Assembly (NCBI RefSeq): GCF_032681285.1
Contig: NZ_CP136336.1
Location: forward strand, 2,963,001-3,027,000
DNA from: Piscinibacter gummiphilus
GTDB lineage: Bacteria; Pseudomonadota; Gammaproteobacteria; Burkholderiales; Burkholderiaceae_C
Length of the DNA: 64,000 nt
Direction of reading: 5' to 3'
The translations under genes were made by a program, and so were the position numbers. The first letter of the stretch is position 1; each line of letters starts with the position of its first letter. Below, in pieces: positions 1-14,443 of this stretch. The notes beneath the pieces are model-generated. The model was given only the letters and a program-made list of their open reading frames with translations, was not told the DNA's origin and did no database searches.

Positions 1-35
1 TTGTGGCGCGCCGTCGTGCTCGGCACACTGCCGCC

Positions 36-3000
36 ATGGACAGCCGCATCCCCTCTGCCGTCGACCCCTCGCAGGTCGAGGCGCACCTGCTTGGCACCTT
101 CAGCGTCACCGTGGGCGGCACCCGCCTCGCCGACGAGCGCTGGCCGAGTCTGCGATCCGCGCATCTCGTTCAGCTGCTGGCGCTGGCGCCGCAGCACCAC
201 CTGGCGCGAGACCAGGTCATCGAATGCCTGTGGCCGCACCTCGACCCGGACGCCGGCGCCGCCAACCTTCGCAAGGCGGCGCACCACGCCCGCCAGGCGC
301 TCGGCCGGCAGGATGGCGTGGTGCTGCAAGGCGGACAGGTGCAGCTCGCACCGGCGTCGCGAGTCGTCGTCGATGCCGTCGCCTTCGAGCAGCAGGCACA
401 GGCCGCGCTGGCGTCGAGCGAGGCGCAGGCCTGCGCCGCGGCGGCCGATCTGTACACCGGCGACCTGCTGCCCGCCGCACGCTACGAACCCTGGACAGAA
501 AGCGCCCGCGAACGGCTGCGCTCCCTGCAGACCGCCCTGCTGCGCGCCGCCGGCCGCTGGGAGGCGCTGGCCATGTTCGAGCCGACCGACGAGCCGGCAC
601 ACCGCGAGCTCATGGCGCAGGCGCTCGAATCGGGCAACCGGGCGGTGGCGATCCGCTGGTACGCACGGCTGCGCCAGGCGCTGCAACAGGAGCTGGGCGT
701 GCGGCCCGACGCTGCCACGCAGGCGCTCTACCGCCGCGCGATCGAGGGCCTGGAGCGAAGCGGCCCGATGCTGGTCGGCCGTGCGCTGACGCGTGCGCGC
801 ATCGATGCCTGGGCCGGCATGCCCCCACGCGAGCGGCCCGCGGGTCTTGTCGTGCACGGGCCGGCGGGCATCGGCAAATCGGCACTGGGCCGCGAGACGG
901 CGAGCGAGCTGCGCGCTGCGGGGTGGACGGTGATCGAGGTCGCCGCCGCGTTGCCGGGCCGCTCGTTCGCGGCGTTGGCCGCGACGGTCGAGCCGCTGAT
1001 CGTCGCCCGCCCGGAGTTGCTCGACGCGATCGGCCCCGCCGCGCGCTCGGTGCTGGCCCTGCTCACCCCGCTGGCCCTGCCCGCCGCGCCCCTGCCCGGG
1101 CCGCTCGGGCGGCACCAGTTGATCGGCGCGGTGCGGCGCCTGCTGTTGGCTGCCGCTGAGGGCCGCGATGTGCTGCTCCTGATCGACGACGCTCATTGGC
1201 TCGACGAGGCCGAGGTCGACGTGGTGATGCACCTCGCCTCGTCGGGCGCGCCGCTCTTCGTCTGGCTCGCGGCGCGGCCGCCGGCGGCCGGCTCGCCCCT
1301 CGCGCGCGGCGCGGCGCGCCTCGTGGCCGGTGGGCGGATGCAGGCGATCGACCTGGAGCCGCTCGCCGACGACGACATCCGCCTGCTCGCGGCTCAGGCG
1401 AGCCCCGCACCGCTTGCACCCGAGCTCGTCGATCGCATCGTGGCGCTGGCCGAGGGCAACCCCTTCGTGGCCACGGAGCTGCTGCGCGCCGCGGCACAGC
1501 CGGGCGCACGGTTGCCAGCCAGCGTGGCCGAGGCCATCACCAAGCGGCTGTGCGACCTGCCCGATGCGGCCCTCGACCTGCTGCGCCGTCTGGCGCTGGC
1601 CAACGACAGCTTCGATGCCCCGATGGCGGTGACGCTGGCACCCGCCGGCGAGGCGCAGGCCTTTGCGGTGCTCGATGCCGCACTGGCGAGTGGCGTGCTG
1701 GTGGTCGACGACGCGCGCTACCTCTTCCGTCACGAGCTGGTGCGGCAGGCGCTCATCGAACAGGTGGCACCGCACCGACGGCTGAAGCTGCACCGCGAGA
1801 TCGCGCCTCGGCTGGCCGAGCTCGACGTGCCGGCTGCGCTCGTCGCGCGGCACTGGTTCGACGGTGGCAGCGTGGCCGAGGCCGTGCCCTGGCTGCTCGC
1901 CGCGGCCCACGAGGCCCTGCGCGTGGCCGCTTTCAGCGACGCGCTGCGCCACCTCGAGCCGGTGCTCGCGCATGCGCCATCTCACGCCGAGGCTTTGCGC
2001 CTGCGCGCCGAAGCGCTCGACGCGATGGGCGATGCCCGGGCGATGACGGCCTACCGTGCCGCGGCCGATGCCGAGGCCGGGCCACTGGCCGAAGACCTGC
2101 GTGTGAAGGCCGCGCTGGCGCAGATCAAGCAAGGCGACCCGAAGGGCGGCGTGGAGGCGCTGCAAGGCCTCAAGCCGAGCACGCCCGACGGGCGGCTCGC
2201 CGAAGCGCTGGCCTACAGCGGCGCGGCCGCGCTCGGGGCGATCGACCCGTCGATCGGCAGCGCCAAGTCGGCCGAGGCGCGACGCCTGGCGATGGAATCG
2301 GGCGACACCGCGGCGGTGGTCATCGCCTCATGGGCGCACGCCGCGGCGGCGCACGCACGCGGCGAGCTGCACCGCACGGTGCAGGCCGACCTGCACGACA
2401 CCCGCCAGCTGCCGCACCTGGCGATGCGGGTGTTCGACGGGCAACTCTGCATGGTGCAGCGCTTTCTCTACGGCGCTCGCCCCTACCCCGAGGTGATCGC
2501 GTTCGCACAGGCCCTGGCGGATGAAGCGCGTCGACTCGGCGCCGCGCGTGGCGAAGCTTTCGGCATCACGATCCGCGGCGAAGCGGAGCTGCTGGCCGGG
2601 GATCTCGATGTGGCCGAGCGCCATCTCATGCAAGGCGCCGAACTGCACCGCACCATCGGTGCCGCCACGGGTGAATCGTTCGCGCTGCAACGGCTGGCCG
2701 AAGTGTCCATCCACCGCGGTCGCCTCGACGAGGCCCATGTCCGGCTCGACCAGGCGCTCGACCTCGCGCGCCAGACCGACGTGGGCTTCCACCTGCTCGA
2801 CCGCATCTACGGCACCCGCATCGCACTCGCCGATCTCGAAGGCCAGGGCCGATGGGCACTCGACGACGCGCTGGAGGCGGTGCGCGGTCCACTCGAGACC
2901 TGTCCGGGTTGTCGCATCACCTTTGCGGTGCCGGCGGCGATCGCGGCCGCACGCGCCGGCGACGTCGCCCAGGCCGAGGCCCTGGGCGAGCAGAGTGCCT

Positions 3001-3200
3001 ATCTCGCCAGCGTGGTGATGCGGCTGCCCGCGTGGCACGCGGCGCACGACGAAGTCGAAGGCCATCTCGCGCTGGCGCGCGGCACGCCGCCCGCTGATGC
3101 GCGGCGGCACTTCGAGACGGCGGCCCGGAAGTTTGCCGCTGCCGGCCACCCGCTCGATGCGGCACGCTGCCGCGAGCAGGAGCGCCGGCTCGAAGGGTGA
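36..3200 (+). CDS. BTAD/AAA ATPase/TPR transcriptional regulator
   Basis: A 1054-residue regulator in the style of SARP/MalT-like (STAND) proteins. The N-terminus (about residues 10-90) looks like an OmpR-type winged helix, followed by a bacterial transcriptional activator domain to about 235. An AAA module has Walker A GPAGIGKSAL at 275 and a Walker B-like LLLIDDAHW near 378. From about 600 the protein is alanine-rich helical repeat of TPR type. Such proteins bind DNA and are switched by nucleotide and an effector sensed by the repeats; the effector here is unknown. The ATG at 36 is preferred; an in-frame GTG at 3 would add 11 arginine-rich residues and cannot be judged because the window begins there. 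The next gene on the same strand is a small cupin 85 bp downstream, a likely target or partner. Confidence 0.85.
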   Translation: MDSRIPSAVDPSQVEAHLLGTFSVTVGGTRLADERWPSLRSAHLVQLLALAPQHHLARDQVIECLWPHLDPDAGAANLRKAAHHARQALGRQDGVVLQGGQVQLAPASRVVVDAVAFEQQAQAALASSEAQACAAAADLYTGDLLPAARYEPWTESARERLRSLQTALLRAAGRWEALAMFEPTDEPAHRELMAQALESGNRAVAIRWYARLRQALQQELGVRPDAATQALYRRAIEGLERSGPMLVGRALTRARIDAWAGMPPRERPAGLVVHGPAGIGKSALGRETASELRAAGWTVIEVAAALPGRSFAALAATVEPLIVARPELLDAIGPAARSVLALLTPLALPAAPLPGPLGRHQLIGAVRRLLLAAAEGRDVLLLIDDAHWLDEAEVDVVMHLASSGAPLFVWLAARPPAAGSPLARGAARLVAGGRMQAIDLEPLADDDIRLLAAQASPAPLAPELVDRIVALAEGNPFVATELLRAAAQPGARLPASVAEAITKRLCDLPDAALDLLRRLALANDSFDAPMAVTLAPAGEAQAFAVLDAALASGVLVVDDARYLFRHELVRQALIEQVAPHRRLKLHREIAPRLAELDVPAALVARHWFDGGSVAEAVPWLLAAAHEALRVAAFSDALRHLEPVLAHAPSHAEALRLRAEALDAMGDARAMTAYRAAADAEAGPLAEDLRVKAALAQIKQGDPKGGVEALQGLKPSTPDGRLAEALAYSGAAALGAIDPSIGSAKSAEARRLAMESGDTAAVVIASWAHAAAAHARGELHRTVQADLHDTRQLPHLAMRVFDGQLCMVQRFLYGARPYPEVIAFAQALADEARRLGAARGEAFGITIRGEAELLAGDLDVAERHLMQGAELHRTIGAATGESFALQRLAEVSIHRGRLDEAHVRLDQALDLARQTDVGFHLLDRIYGTRIALADLEGQGRWALDDALEAVRGPLETCPGCRITFAVPAAIAAARAGDVAQAEALGEQSAYLASVVMRLPAWHAAHDEVEGHLALARGTPPADARRHFETAARKFAAAGHPLDAARCREQERRLEG

Positions 3201-3285
3201 ACCCACCTCGGGAACGATCCAGGAACGGCCGCTGCGCAGCATCTCCACCCGTGCAATCCGCACGCACGACACACAGGAGATCGAC

Positions 3286-3672
3286 ATGCGCATCAACCGA
3301 GAAAACATCCCCGCCAAGATCGACGTGCCAGGCGCCCTGGCGCGACAGCAGCCCGGCTTCGGCGACGCGAACGGTTGCGGCGGCATGGCCGCCGAGTTCT
3401 TCACCCTGGGTGCCGGCACCGACATCGCGCCGCTGCTCAAGGGCCTGAAGGACGACTGCTGCCAGGCGCCACATTGGGGGTACATGATCCGAGGCGAGGT
3501 CGAGGTGAGCTACCGCGACGGCAGCGTCGACGTCTGCACCGACAAGGACCTCTTCTACTGGCCACCCGGCCACAGCGTGCGCGTCGTGCGCGACGCGGAG
3601 ATCGCGCTCTTCAGCCCGGCGCACCAGCATGCCCACGTCATGGACCACATGCGCGAGGCGATGAAAGGCTGA
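3286..3672 (+). CDS. Small cupin-domain protein
   Basis: A 128-residue single-domain cupin. The first cupin motif lies around residues 62-80 (PHWGYMIRGEVEVSY) and the second around 90-110 (YWPPGHSVRV and a later HQHAH). It has a cysteine pair, DDCCQAP, just before motif 1. Single-domain cupins of this size are often metal-dependent isomerases or dioxygenases, or ligand sensors; nothing here fixes the reaction. The start follows a good ribosome site (ACAGGAGA, six bases before ATG). It lies 85 bp after the BTAD/AAA regulator on the same strand and may share its promoter. A role as effector-binding or effector-modifying partner of that regulator is inference from position. Confidence 0.75.
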   Translation: MRINRENIPAKIDVPGALARQQPGFGDANGCGGMAAEFFTLGAGTDIAPLLKGLKDDCCQAPHWGYMIRGEVEVSYRDGSVDVCTDKDLFYWPPGHSVRVVRDAEIALFSPAHQHAHVMDHMREAMKG

Positions 3673-3686
3673 GGCGGCCGACTCGA

Positions 3687-7028
<3,342 letters not shown>

Positions 7029-7033
7029 GCCCG

Positions 7034-8185
7034 TCAGGCCATTCGTTCTGCTGGTTCGGTGGCGGGCTGCGCAGGCGCCGGCTCCGCGGCCGGCACCTCG
7101 TCCGCATCATCAGGTCGGCGGCGGGCGATCTCGCAGAATTCGTCGAACGCTTCGAGGAAGATGTCCAGGAGGACAGGGTCGAATTGCCGGCCGCGCCCGG
7201 CGGCCATCGTCTCGCGCGCCACGGCAGGCGGCATCGGGGCCTTGTAGCTGCGCCGCGAGATGAGCGCATCGAACACGTCGGCAATCGCCATCAGGCGGGC
7301 CGCCAGCGGAATGGCGTTGCCGGCCAGGCGGTCGGGGTAGCCGGTGCCGTCCCAGCGTTCATGGTGATGGCGGGCAATCTGCGTGGCATACATCAGGAAG
7401 CCGGGGGGCTGCTGCAGGTCGGCCACCGCGCGGCCGATGGCGTCGGCGCCCAGCGCCGCATGGGTCTTCATCACCTCCCACTCGTCGGCGGTGAGCTTGC
7501 CGGGCTTCAGGAGGATGCGGTCGGGGATGCCCACCTTGCCGATGTCGTGCAATGGCGCCGACTTGGCGATCAGCGCCACGCTGCGCTCGCTGAGCTCGTC
7601 ACAGAACTGCGGCAGCAGGCGGGCGCGCTGCGCCAGCAGCTGCACGTATTCCTGCGTGCGCAGGATGTGGTTGCCGGTCTCGTTGTCGCGTGTCTCGGCC
7701 AGGCGGGCCAGCGCGCGCATGGCCACGTCCTGGATGAGCCGGTTCTCCTGCATCTGCCGCAAGACCTCCTTTTCTAGGCCGGCCTTGTCGCGCTTGAGCG
7801 CATCGCGTGCGCGCTTCAGCGCGAGGTGCGTCTGCACGCGTGCCAGCACGATCGCCGGCCGCAGGGGCTTGGTGATGTAGTCGGCGGCGCCGAGGTGCAG
7901 GCCCTGCTCCTCTGCCTCCGTCGCGCACATGGCGGTGGTAAAGATGACGGGGATATCGCGCGTCTCGGGCGTGGCTTGCAGAGCGGCGAGCACCTGGTAG
8001 CCGTTCATCTCCGGCATCATCACGTCGAGCAGGATGAGGTCGGGCCCGGGCTGGCGCGCGGCCAGCTGCAGGGCCCGCAAGCCGTCGGTGGCCGCGAGCA
8101 CGCGGTAGTCGTTCTTGAGCAGCTCGCCGAGCACCGTGAGGTTCTCGGGGCTGTCGTCCACGATGAGGATCGTTTCTTGTGACAT
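7034..8185 (-). CDS. Response regulator with HD-GYP phosphodiesterase output
   Basis: A 383-residue protein: receiver domain (residues 5-120, Asp54 in LLDVMMP, Lys107 in TKPLR), a helical linker, then an HD-GYP domain with His213-Asp214 ([10 protein letters not shown]) and the TGYP motif at 281-284 ([12 protein letters not shown]). HD-GYP domains hydrolyse cyclic di-GMP, and all motif residues are present, so it is probably an active phosphodiesterase switched by phosphorylation. The start MSQETIL follows AGGGAGCC; an in-frame upstream extension of 101 codons lacks domain character and is discarded. It lies directly upstream of the hybrid kinase. The perfect Fnr-like palindrome 88 bp upstream suggests induction at low oxygen. 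Confidence 0.92.
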   Translation of the reverse strand: MSQETILIVDDSPENLTVLGELLKNDYRVLAATDGLRALQLAARQPGPDLILLDVMMPEMNGYQVLAALQATPETRDIPVIFTTAMCATEAEEQGLHLGAADYITKPLRPAIVLARVQTHLALKRARDALKRDKAGLEKEVLRQMQENRLIQDVAMRALARLAETRDNETGNHILRTQEYVQLLAQRARLLPQFCDELSERSVALIAKSAPLHDIGKVGIPDRILLKPGKLTADEWEVMKTHAALGADAIGRAVADLQQPPGFLMYATQIARHHHERWDGTGYPDRLAGNAIPLAARLMAIADVFDALISRRSYKAPMPPAVARETMAAGRGRQFDPVLLDIFLEAFDEFCEIARRRPDDADEVPAAEPAPAQPATEPAERMA

Positions 8186-8244
8186 GAAGGCTCCCTGGGT
8201 CGTCGGCCCGGGGGTTGTCTCTGTCGGGCGATCGAGTGGAGGCG

Positions 8245-8286
8245 AGTGTGTGGACCTCGCCCCGCACGCCCCTTGACGGCCGTCAA
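8245..8286 (-). promoter_or_regulatory. Fnr-type box and -10 upstream of the HD-GYP gene
   Basis: TTGACGGCCGTCAA at 8273-8286 is a perfect 14-bp palindrome matching the Fnr/Anr-type consensus TTGAY-N4-RTCAA. On the minus strand a -10-like CACACT (8245-8250) is centred 32 bp from the box centre, the spacing of a class II Fnr promoter. It would drive the HD-GYP gene at 8185 and the hybrid kinase behind it. Confidence 0.65.
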
Positions 8287-8351
8287 GCCCTCGCGGCAGC
8301 CGGCGCGCACAGGGCTGCCGCCCGTGGCGTGCGTCACGCCCTGCGGGCGAA

Positions 8352-10076
8352 TCAGGGGCCGCTGCCGATGCTGAAGTAGAAGGTCGCGCCCTGCCCCGGC
8401 CGGCCTTCGGCGCGGATCTGGCCCTGGTGCCGGTCGATGATGCGCTTGACGATCGACAGCCCCAGGCCGAAGCCCTCGTAGCGTGCACCGTGCAGGCGCT
8501 GGAAGGGGTGGAAGAGGCGCTCCGCCTGCGCGTCGCTGAAGCCCACGCCGTTGTCGCGCACGAAGAAGACGGGGTGGCCCTGCTCTTCGCCCGCCCCCAC
8601 CTCCACCTGCGGCGCCGACCCCGCGCTTGCGAACTTCACCGCGTTGGTGATCAGGTTCACGAACACCTGGCGCAGCAGCGTCGGGTCGGCGTCGACCTGC
8701 GGCAGCTCGCCGACGGTCACCTGCACCGGCGGCCGGTCGGCCGGCTGCGGCAGGGCCGCCACCACCTCGCGCACCAGGGCCTGCGTGTCCACCCGCTGGC
8801 GGTGCAACTCGGCCTCGCTCGCGCGGGCCAGCGCGAGCAGCGCGCTCACCAGCCGCTCGGTGCGCTCGGCGCTCTGGGCGATGAGGCCGAGCATCTGCGA
8901 GGCGCGGTCGAGCTGCCCGGCCTCGAGGAATTCGCCCGCCTTGCGCGACGCGCCGGCGATGCCGCCGAGCGGGCCGCGCAGGTCGTGCGAGACGGTGCGG
9001 TTGAAGCTCTCCAGCCCGCCGATGATCTCGCGCAGCTGCGCGGTGCGGCTTTCCACTCGCTGCTCCAGCGTCTCGTTGGCGATCTGCAACTGCTCGGCGC
9101 TTTGCTTCATCGCGAGGTAGAGGCTGCCGTTCTCGTAGATGCGGCCCGCCTGCGCGGCGTGGATGCCGAGCAGGCGTTCGTCGTCGGCGCTGAAGGTTTC
9201 GGCGCCGAGCTTGTCAATCAGCAGGATCCACCCATACGACTGCTGCAGCGACACGATGGGCGCCACGAGCCCGCTGGTGAAGGGCGGGCAGCTCGCGGGG
9301 AACCCGAGCCGCGCCGGGTCGCCCGCGGGGTTGAGGAAGCGGCGCGGCACACGCTCCTGCATCACCAGGCCCAGCACGCCGGCGGTGAGGTCGCGCGGGT
9401 CGAACGGGGTCGAGCTTTCGGGGTCGAGGCCCCAGGTGGCGAAGTGCACCGTGTCTTCGCCGTTCTTGTGCCGAACGCCGAGGATGGCGTAGCGCGCACC
9501 GATCAGGTCGCGCGCGCCGCGGCACACCTGGTTGAGCAGTGCGAAGGGGTCACGCTCGGACGCCAGGCGCAGGTTGAGCTCGGTCAGCGCCGAGAGCCGC
9601 TGGTTGGCATGGAGCAGCTCGTTGGATTGCGCCACCAGCTTGTCGGTCACGAGGCGAAGGTGCTCGCGGTCGAAGTCGTCGGCGGCAACCGCGGGCTCGC
9701 GCGGGCGCTCGTGGGCGAGCGCGGCGGTCACCACATCGAGGATCTCCTGCGGCTCGCAGGGCTTGAAGAGGATCCGGGTCACGCCGCACGAGGCGGCGAG
9801 CGTGCGCGCCTCGCTCTCCATGAAGGTGGCGGTGCAGAAGATCACGTCGGTGTGGGCGATGGCCGCGTCGGCGCGCAGGCGGCGCACGAACTCGTAGCCG
9901 TCCATCGTGGGCATGAGGATGTCGCAGATCACGAGCGAGGGCTGCGCTGCGCGCACCTTCACCAGCGCCTCGGCCCCGTCGGCCGCCTCGTCGACCTGGT
10001 GCCCGGCATACCCCAGCAGCGTGACGATCAGGTCGCGGTTGGTGGCATGGTCGTCGACGACGAGTACACGGGCCAT
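8352..10076 (-). CDS. REC-GAF sensor histidine kinase
   Basis: A 574-residue soluble kinase with an unusual order: an N-terminal receiver (MARVLVVDDH start, phospho-Asp in LVICDILMP), then a GAF domain (about 150-320), a coiled coil, HisKA with the acceptor in RTVSHDLRGPL, and HATPase (NLITNAVKFA, DNGVGF, GFGLGLSI). Receiver-first kinases usually act as mid-relay components whose activity is set by another kinase. There are no membrane segments. An in-frame GTG at 10085 overlaps the upstream stop by four bases; ATG 10076 is preferred because it starts directly on the receiver and has GGGG nine bases ahead. It follows a CheY-like gene and a PAS kinase, apparently in one operon. Confidence 0.88.
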   Translation of the reverse strand: MARVLVVDDHATNRDLIVTLLGYAGHQVDEAADGAEALVKVRAAQPSLVICDILMPTMDGYEFVRRLRADAAIAHTDVIFCTATFMESEARTLAASCGVTRILFKPCEPQEILDVVTAALAHERPREPAVAADDFDREHLRLVTDKLVAQSNELLHANQRLSALTELNLRLASERDPFALLNQVCRGARDLIGARYAILGVRHKNGEDTVHFATWGLDPESSTPFDPRDLTAGVLGLVMQERVPRRFLNPAGDPARLGFPASCPPFTSGLVAPIVSLQQSYGWILLIDKLGAETFSADDERLLGIHAAQAGRIYENGSLYLAMKQSAEQLQIANETLEQRVESRTAQLREIIGGLESFNRTVSHDLRGPLGGIAGASRKAGEFLEAGQLDRASQMLGLIAQSAERTERLVSALLALARASEAELHRQRVDTQALVREVVAALPQPADRPPVQVTVGELPQVDADPTLLRQVFVNLITNAVKFASAGSAPQVEVGAGEEQGHPVFFVRDNGVGFSDAQAERLFHPFQRLHGARYEGFGLGLSIVKRIIDRHQGQIRAEGRPGQGATFYFSIGSGP

Positions 10077-10081
10077 CGGCG

Positions 10082-10450
10082 TCACCCCGGGGGCAGGAAG
10101 GCCTCGATCTGCTGCACGAAGGTCTCGGGCTCGATGGGCTTGGAGACGTAGCCGTCGAAGCCGGCCCGCCGCACCTTTTCTTCGTCGCCCGCCATCGAAA
10201 ACGCCGTCACGGCGACGATGGGCACGCTGGCCATCGACCCGTCGCCCTTGAGCTGATCGAGCACCCCGTAGCCGTCGAGCACCGGCATCTGCAGGTCGCA
10301 GACGATGAGCTCGGGCCGCTCCCGGCGCGCCATGCTCACACCCGCCTTCCCGTCGGTCGCCAGGAGCACCGTGTGCCCGTGGTGCTCCAGCAGGTATTGC
10401 GCGAGTTCGAGGTTGGCGGGGTTGTCTTCGATGACGAGGATGCGGGCCAT
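10082..10450 (-). CDS. CheY-like single-domain response regulator
   Basis: A 122-residue stand-alone receiver. The acidic pocket is IEDN near the N-terminus, the phospho-acceptor lies in IVCDLQMP (near residue 51), and Lys in SKPIEPE near 103 completes the site. There is no output domain. It sits 11 bp after the PAS kinase and 5 bp (or a four-base overlap, depending on start) before the REC-GAF kinase, so it is well placed to carry phosphate between them. The larger open frame that extends upstream is an out-of-frame reading of the kinase gene and was not used. Confidence 0.9.
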   Translation of the reverse strand: MARILVIEDNPANLELAQYLLEHHGHTVLLATDGKAGVSMARRERPELIVCDLQMPVLDGYGVLDQLKGDGSMASVPIVAVTAFSMAGDEEKVRRAGFDGYVSKPIEPETFVQQIEAFLPPG

Positions 10451-10461
10451 GGCGGTGTTCC

Positions 10462-11988
<1,527 letters not shown>

Positions 11989-12081
11989 CGGGCACCCCCG
12001 GGTGCACCTGTCACACCTTGCACGGGTAGGGGCATAGCCGCCTCGCACGGCGGCGAGGGGTATGCGGTGCTACCGGCCCTT

Positions 12082-13311
12082 TCAGGCAGCTGCGGGCATG
12101 GGGCTCAGAAGCCGATCCAGCAGATCGCGCACGCTGCGGATCTGCGGGCCGAAGGGCAACGCGCCCACGCCGCGGAAGAAGAGGCCCTTCCGCGTGTCGC
12201 CGCGCAGCGCCGCACCGAGCTGGTGATCGATGCAGAACTGACCCCAGCCGGGCAGCCCGTCGCGCAGCCCGCATTGCGCCAGGCAGTCGAAGGCCTTGGT
12301 GCAGCGCTTGCGCGCATGCGTGACCTTCTGCAGCCGGTCTTCGATCTTCAGATAGGCGCGCAGCCACGGCGTGCCCACGGCGCGCGCCGGCAGGCCGGCC
12401 ACGCTCGTGAACTCGACCATGTCTTCATCGCGCGCTTCGGCCAGCACGCGCTTGAACGCGATGTCGGCATCGCACTCTTCGGTGACGGCGAACGGCGTGC
12501 CCAACTGCACCCCCGCCGCGCCCAGGCCTTGCAGGCGGGCGATGTCGCCGTGGCTGCGCACACCACCAGCGGCGATCAGCGGCACCTCGCGTTCGAGGCC
12601 CGCCGAGCGCAGGAACTCGCGCGCCTGCGGCAGCACGTTTTCGAAGTCGAAACGCGTGTCCTGCAGGTCGGCCACGCGCGCCGCACCCAGGTGGCCGCCG
12701 GCCAGTCGCGGGTGCTCGATCACGATGGCATCGGGCACGCGCTTCTTGCGCTCCCACTTGCGCACGATGAGCTGCACACCGCGCGCGTCGGAGAGGATAG
12801 GAATGAGCAGCGCCTTCGGATGGTCTTGCGCGAGGTCGGGCAGGTCGAGCGGCAGGCCGGCGCCGACCACCACCGCGTCGATGCCGCACTCGAGCGCGCG
12901 CCGCACCGAACTCGCGTATTCGCTCACCGCACGCATCACGTTGATCGCGACCATGCCCCTGCCCCGCGCAGCCTTGCGCGCAGCGTTCACCTCGCGCTCC
13001 AGGGCTTCGAGGTTCGCCTCGTCGATGCAGGCCTTAGCTTCGGCCTCGCGGCCGATCTTCGCGGCCAGGCCCTGGGTGCGCTCCATGAGGTCGGGGTGAT
13101 GGCGGCGCAGGTCGACCGACGAGATCGTGCCCACCCCGCCCCAGCTCGCCACCGCACCGGCCAGACGATGCGCCGAGATGCCCACCCCCATGCCCCCTTG
13201 CACCACGGGAAGGAGCGTGCGACCGGCCAGGGTCATGGGCGCCAGGCCGCTGTGCGCGAGCGCAGGGGCGATGGACGGGTCGATGTGGGGCAAGGCTATG
13301 GGCGCGTTCAT
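12082..13311 (-). CDS. Nitronate monooxygenase-family flavoenzyme
   Basis: A 409-residue TIM-barrel flavoprotein of the nitronate monooxygenase/2-nitropropane dioxygenase family, FMN-dependent oxidisers of alkyl nitronates or related compounds. Family features are VVQGGMGVGIS near the N-terminus, the AGGHLG segment near 200 that carries the conserved histidine region, and the FMN phosphate-site sequence PLIAAGGV near 240. The C-terminal third (about 310-400) is longer than in the smallest family members and has several cysteines. ATG 13311 (MNAPIALP) is chosen; the open frame runs on upstream but without family character. It is divergent from an AraC regulator 309 bp away. The substrate is not predictable from sequence alone. 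Confidence 0.82.
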   Translation of the reverse strand: MNAPIALPHIDPSIAPALAHSGLAPMTLAGRTLLPVVQGGMGVGISAHRLAGAVASWGGVGTISSVDLRRHHPDLMERTQGLAAKIGREAEAKACIDEANLEALEREVNAARKAARGRGMVAINVMRAVSEYASSVRRALECGIDAVVVGAGLPLDLPDLAQDHPKALLIPILSDARGVQLIVRKWERKKRVPDAIVIEHPRLAGGHLGAARVADLQDTRFDFENVLPQAREFLRSAGLEREVPLIAAGGVRSHGDIARLQGLGAAGVQLGTPFAVTEECDADIAFKRVLAEARDEDMVEFTSVAGLPARAVGTPWLRAYLKIEDRLQKVTHARKRCTKAFDCLAQCGLRDGLPGWGQFCIDHQLGAALRGDTRKGLFFRGVGALPFGPQIRSVRDLLDRLLSPMPAAA

Positions 13312-13620
13312 GGCCGGCGAGGCTACCGGGCGGGCCGGCGCTGCGCATTGCGGTGCATCAAACACCTCGCGGGAAAACGATAGGCCTCGGTGCAAGCCGT
13401 TCGCAAGATCGTGCAATTCAAACCTGCAGGAGCGCCCCACACTGCGTCGCCAAGTCCTGAGCCTGCGATCTTCGTTTTTCAGGCGCCCGCGATTTCCTGT
13501 GGTGTCTCCTACTCTTTGCACCGGGCGCCTCTTTTCTTGTTCCCCTAGGCACAAACCATGAGCAAACCGACAACAAGCTACAAGCCTTGACGAGGGAGTG
13601 GCGGCACCATCTCAGTGGCC
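13312..13620. other. 309-bp divergent intergenic region
   Basis: The region lies between the nitronate monooxygenase gene (leftward) and the AraC gene (rightward) and is visibly less GC-rich than its flanks. It holds a 9-bp inverted repeat, AGGCGCCCG at 13481-13489 and CGGGCGCCT at 13522-13530, followed by a T-rich stretch. It also holds a 10-codon open frame at 13558-13590 (MSKPTTSYKP) that ends 30 bp before the AraC start. Promoters must lie here for both genes, but no convincing -35/-10 pair was found. Confidence 0.5.
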
Positions 13621-14433
13621 ATGTCCACCCTGTTGAACCTGAGTTCCCGTCTGCTGTCGCTGTCGAAGGACGCATGGCTCCACATCTTCAGCCACGGCTT
13701 TCTGTTCGTGGGGAATGGTCTGGCCTATGAGTCGATGCGCATCACCGCATCGATCCTGATCTCGCTGACAGGGGAGCCTTTCGAGATCGAAGTGGCTGGC
13801 GGGCGGCAACGGGGCAATGCCTTCCTGCTGCGGCCTGGTGTGTGGCGCTGCATCGCCGCCCAGGATGTGCCAATCGTGAGCATCGGCCTGTGCCCCACGC
13901 ACGACACCTTTCGCGCCTTCAGCACCTGCACCGACCCGGTCGACGCGTGGGAGCTTCCGCGAGAGCTCTTCGCCGATTGCGACGACCGCTTCCACGCCGC
14001 TCGCGCGGGCCTGCTGAGCCCGATGGAAGCCGCGGCCACGTCCTCGCTGGTCATCGACCGCACGCGCCAGCTCCTGCCACAGACGGCCCCGCTCGACCCG
14101 CGCATCGAGCGCGTGCGCGAGCTGCTCGACGAAGCGCCCGACACTTCGATGAAGCGCCTGGCCGGTGAGGTGGAGCTGTCGTACCACCGGCTGTCGCACC
14201 TTTTCTCGCAGCAGATGGGCATCACGCTTCGCATGTATGCCATCTCGCGCAAGCTCGACCTCGCAGCCATGATGGCCGGCCAGGGGCTCAACCTGACGCA
14301 GATCGCGCTGAACTCGGGCTTCGCCGACTCGGCGCACTTCTGCCGCACCTGGATGCGCTCGATCGGGAGCCCGCCTTCCGCGCTGCTGAGCAGCCAGAAG
14401 GTGGGGATCCGGTCGCTCTACGGTCCAGGCTGA
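13621..14433 (+). CDS. AraC-family transcriptional regulator
   Basis: A 270-residue regulator. The C-terminal AraC double helix-turn-helix spans about 165-260: the first helix pair around MKRLAGEVELSYHRLSHLF, the second around LTQIALNSGFADSAHFCRTW, the typical conserved part. The N-terminal 150 residues form a divergent sensor domain. ATG 13621 is used; an in-frame GTG six bases upstream adds two residues. No good ribosome site precedes either. It is divergent from the flavoenzyme gene, its most likely target, and convergent with the giant kinase gene. Confidence 0.85.
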   Translation: MSTLLNLSSRLLSLSKDAWLHIFSHGFLFVGNGLAYESMRITASILISLTGEPFEIEVAGGRQRGNAFLLRPGVWRCIAAQDVPIVSIGLCPTHDTFRAFSTCTDPVDAWELPRELFADCDDRFHAARAGLLSPMEAAATSSLVIDRTRQLLPQTAPLDPRIERVRELLDEAPDTSMKRLAGEVELSYHRLSHLFSQQMGITLRMYAISRKLDLAAMMAGQGLNLTQIALNSGFADSAHFCRTWMRSIGSPPSALLSSQKVGIRSLYGPG

Positions 14434-14443
14434 GCGGGCTCAG
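14430..14443. terminator. Small palindrome spanning two convergent stops
   Basis: CTGAG-CGGG-CTCAG contains the stop codon of the AraC gene and, on the other strand, that of the giant kinase gene. The 5-bp stem is too short to be a convincing terminator by itself, and there is no T-tract. It is listed because similar stop-containing palindromes join other convergent pairs in this window. Confidence 0.3.
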
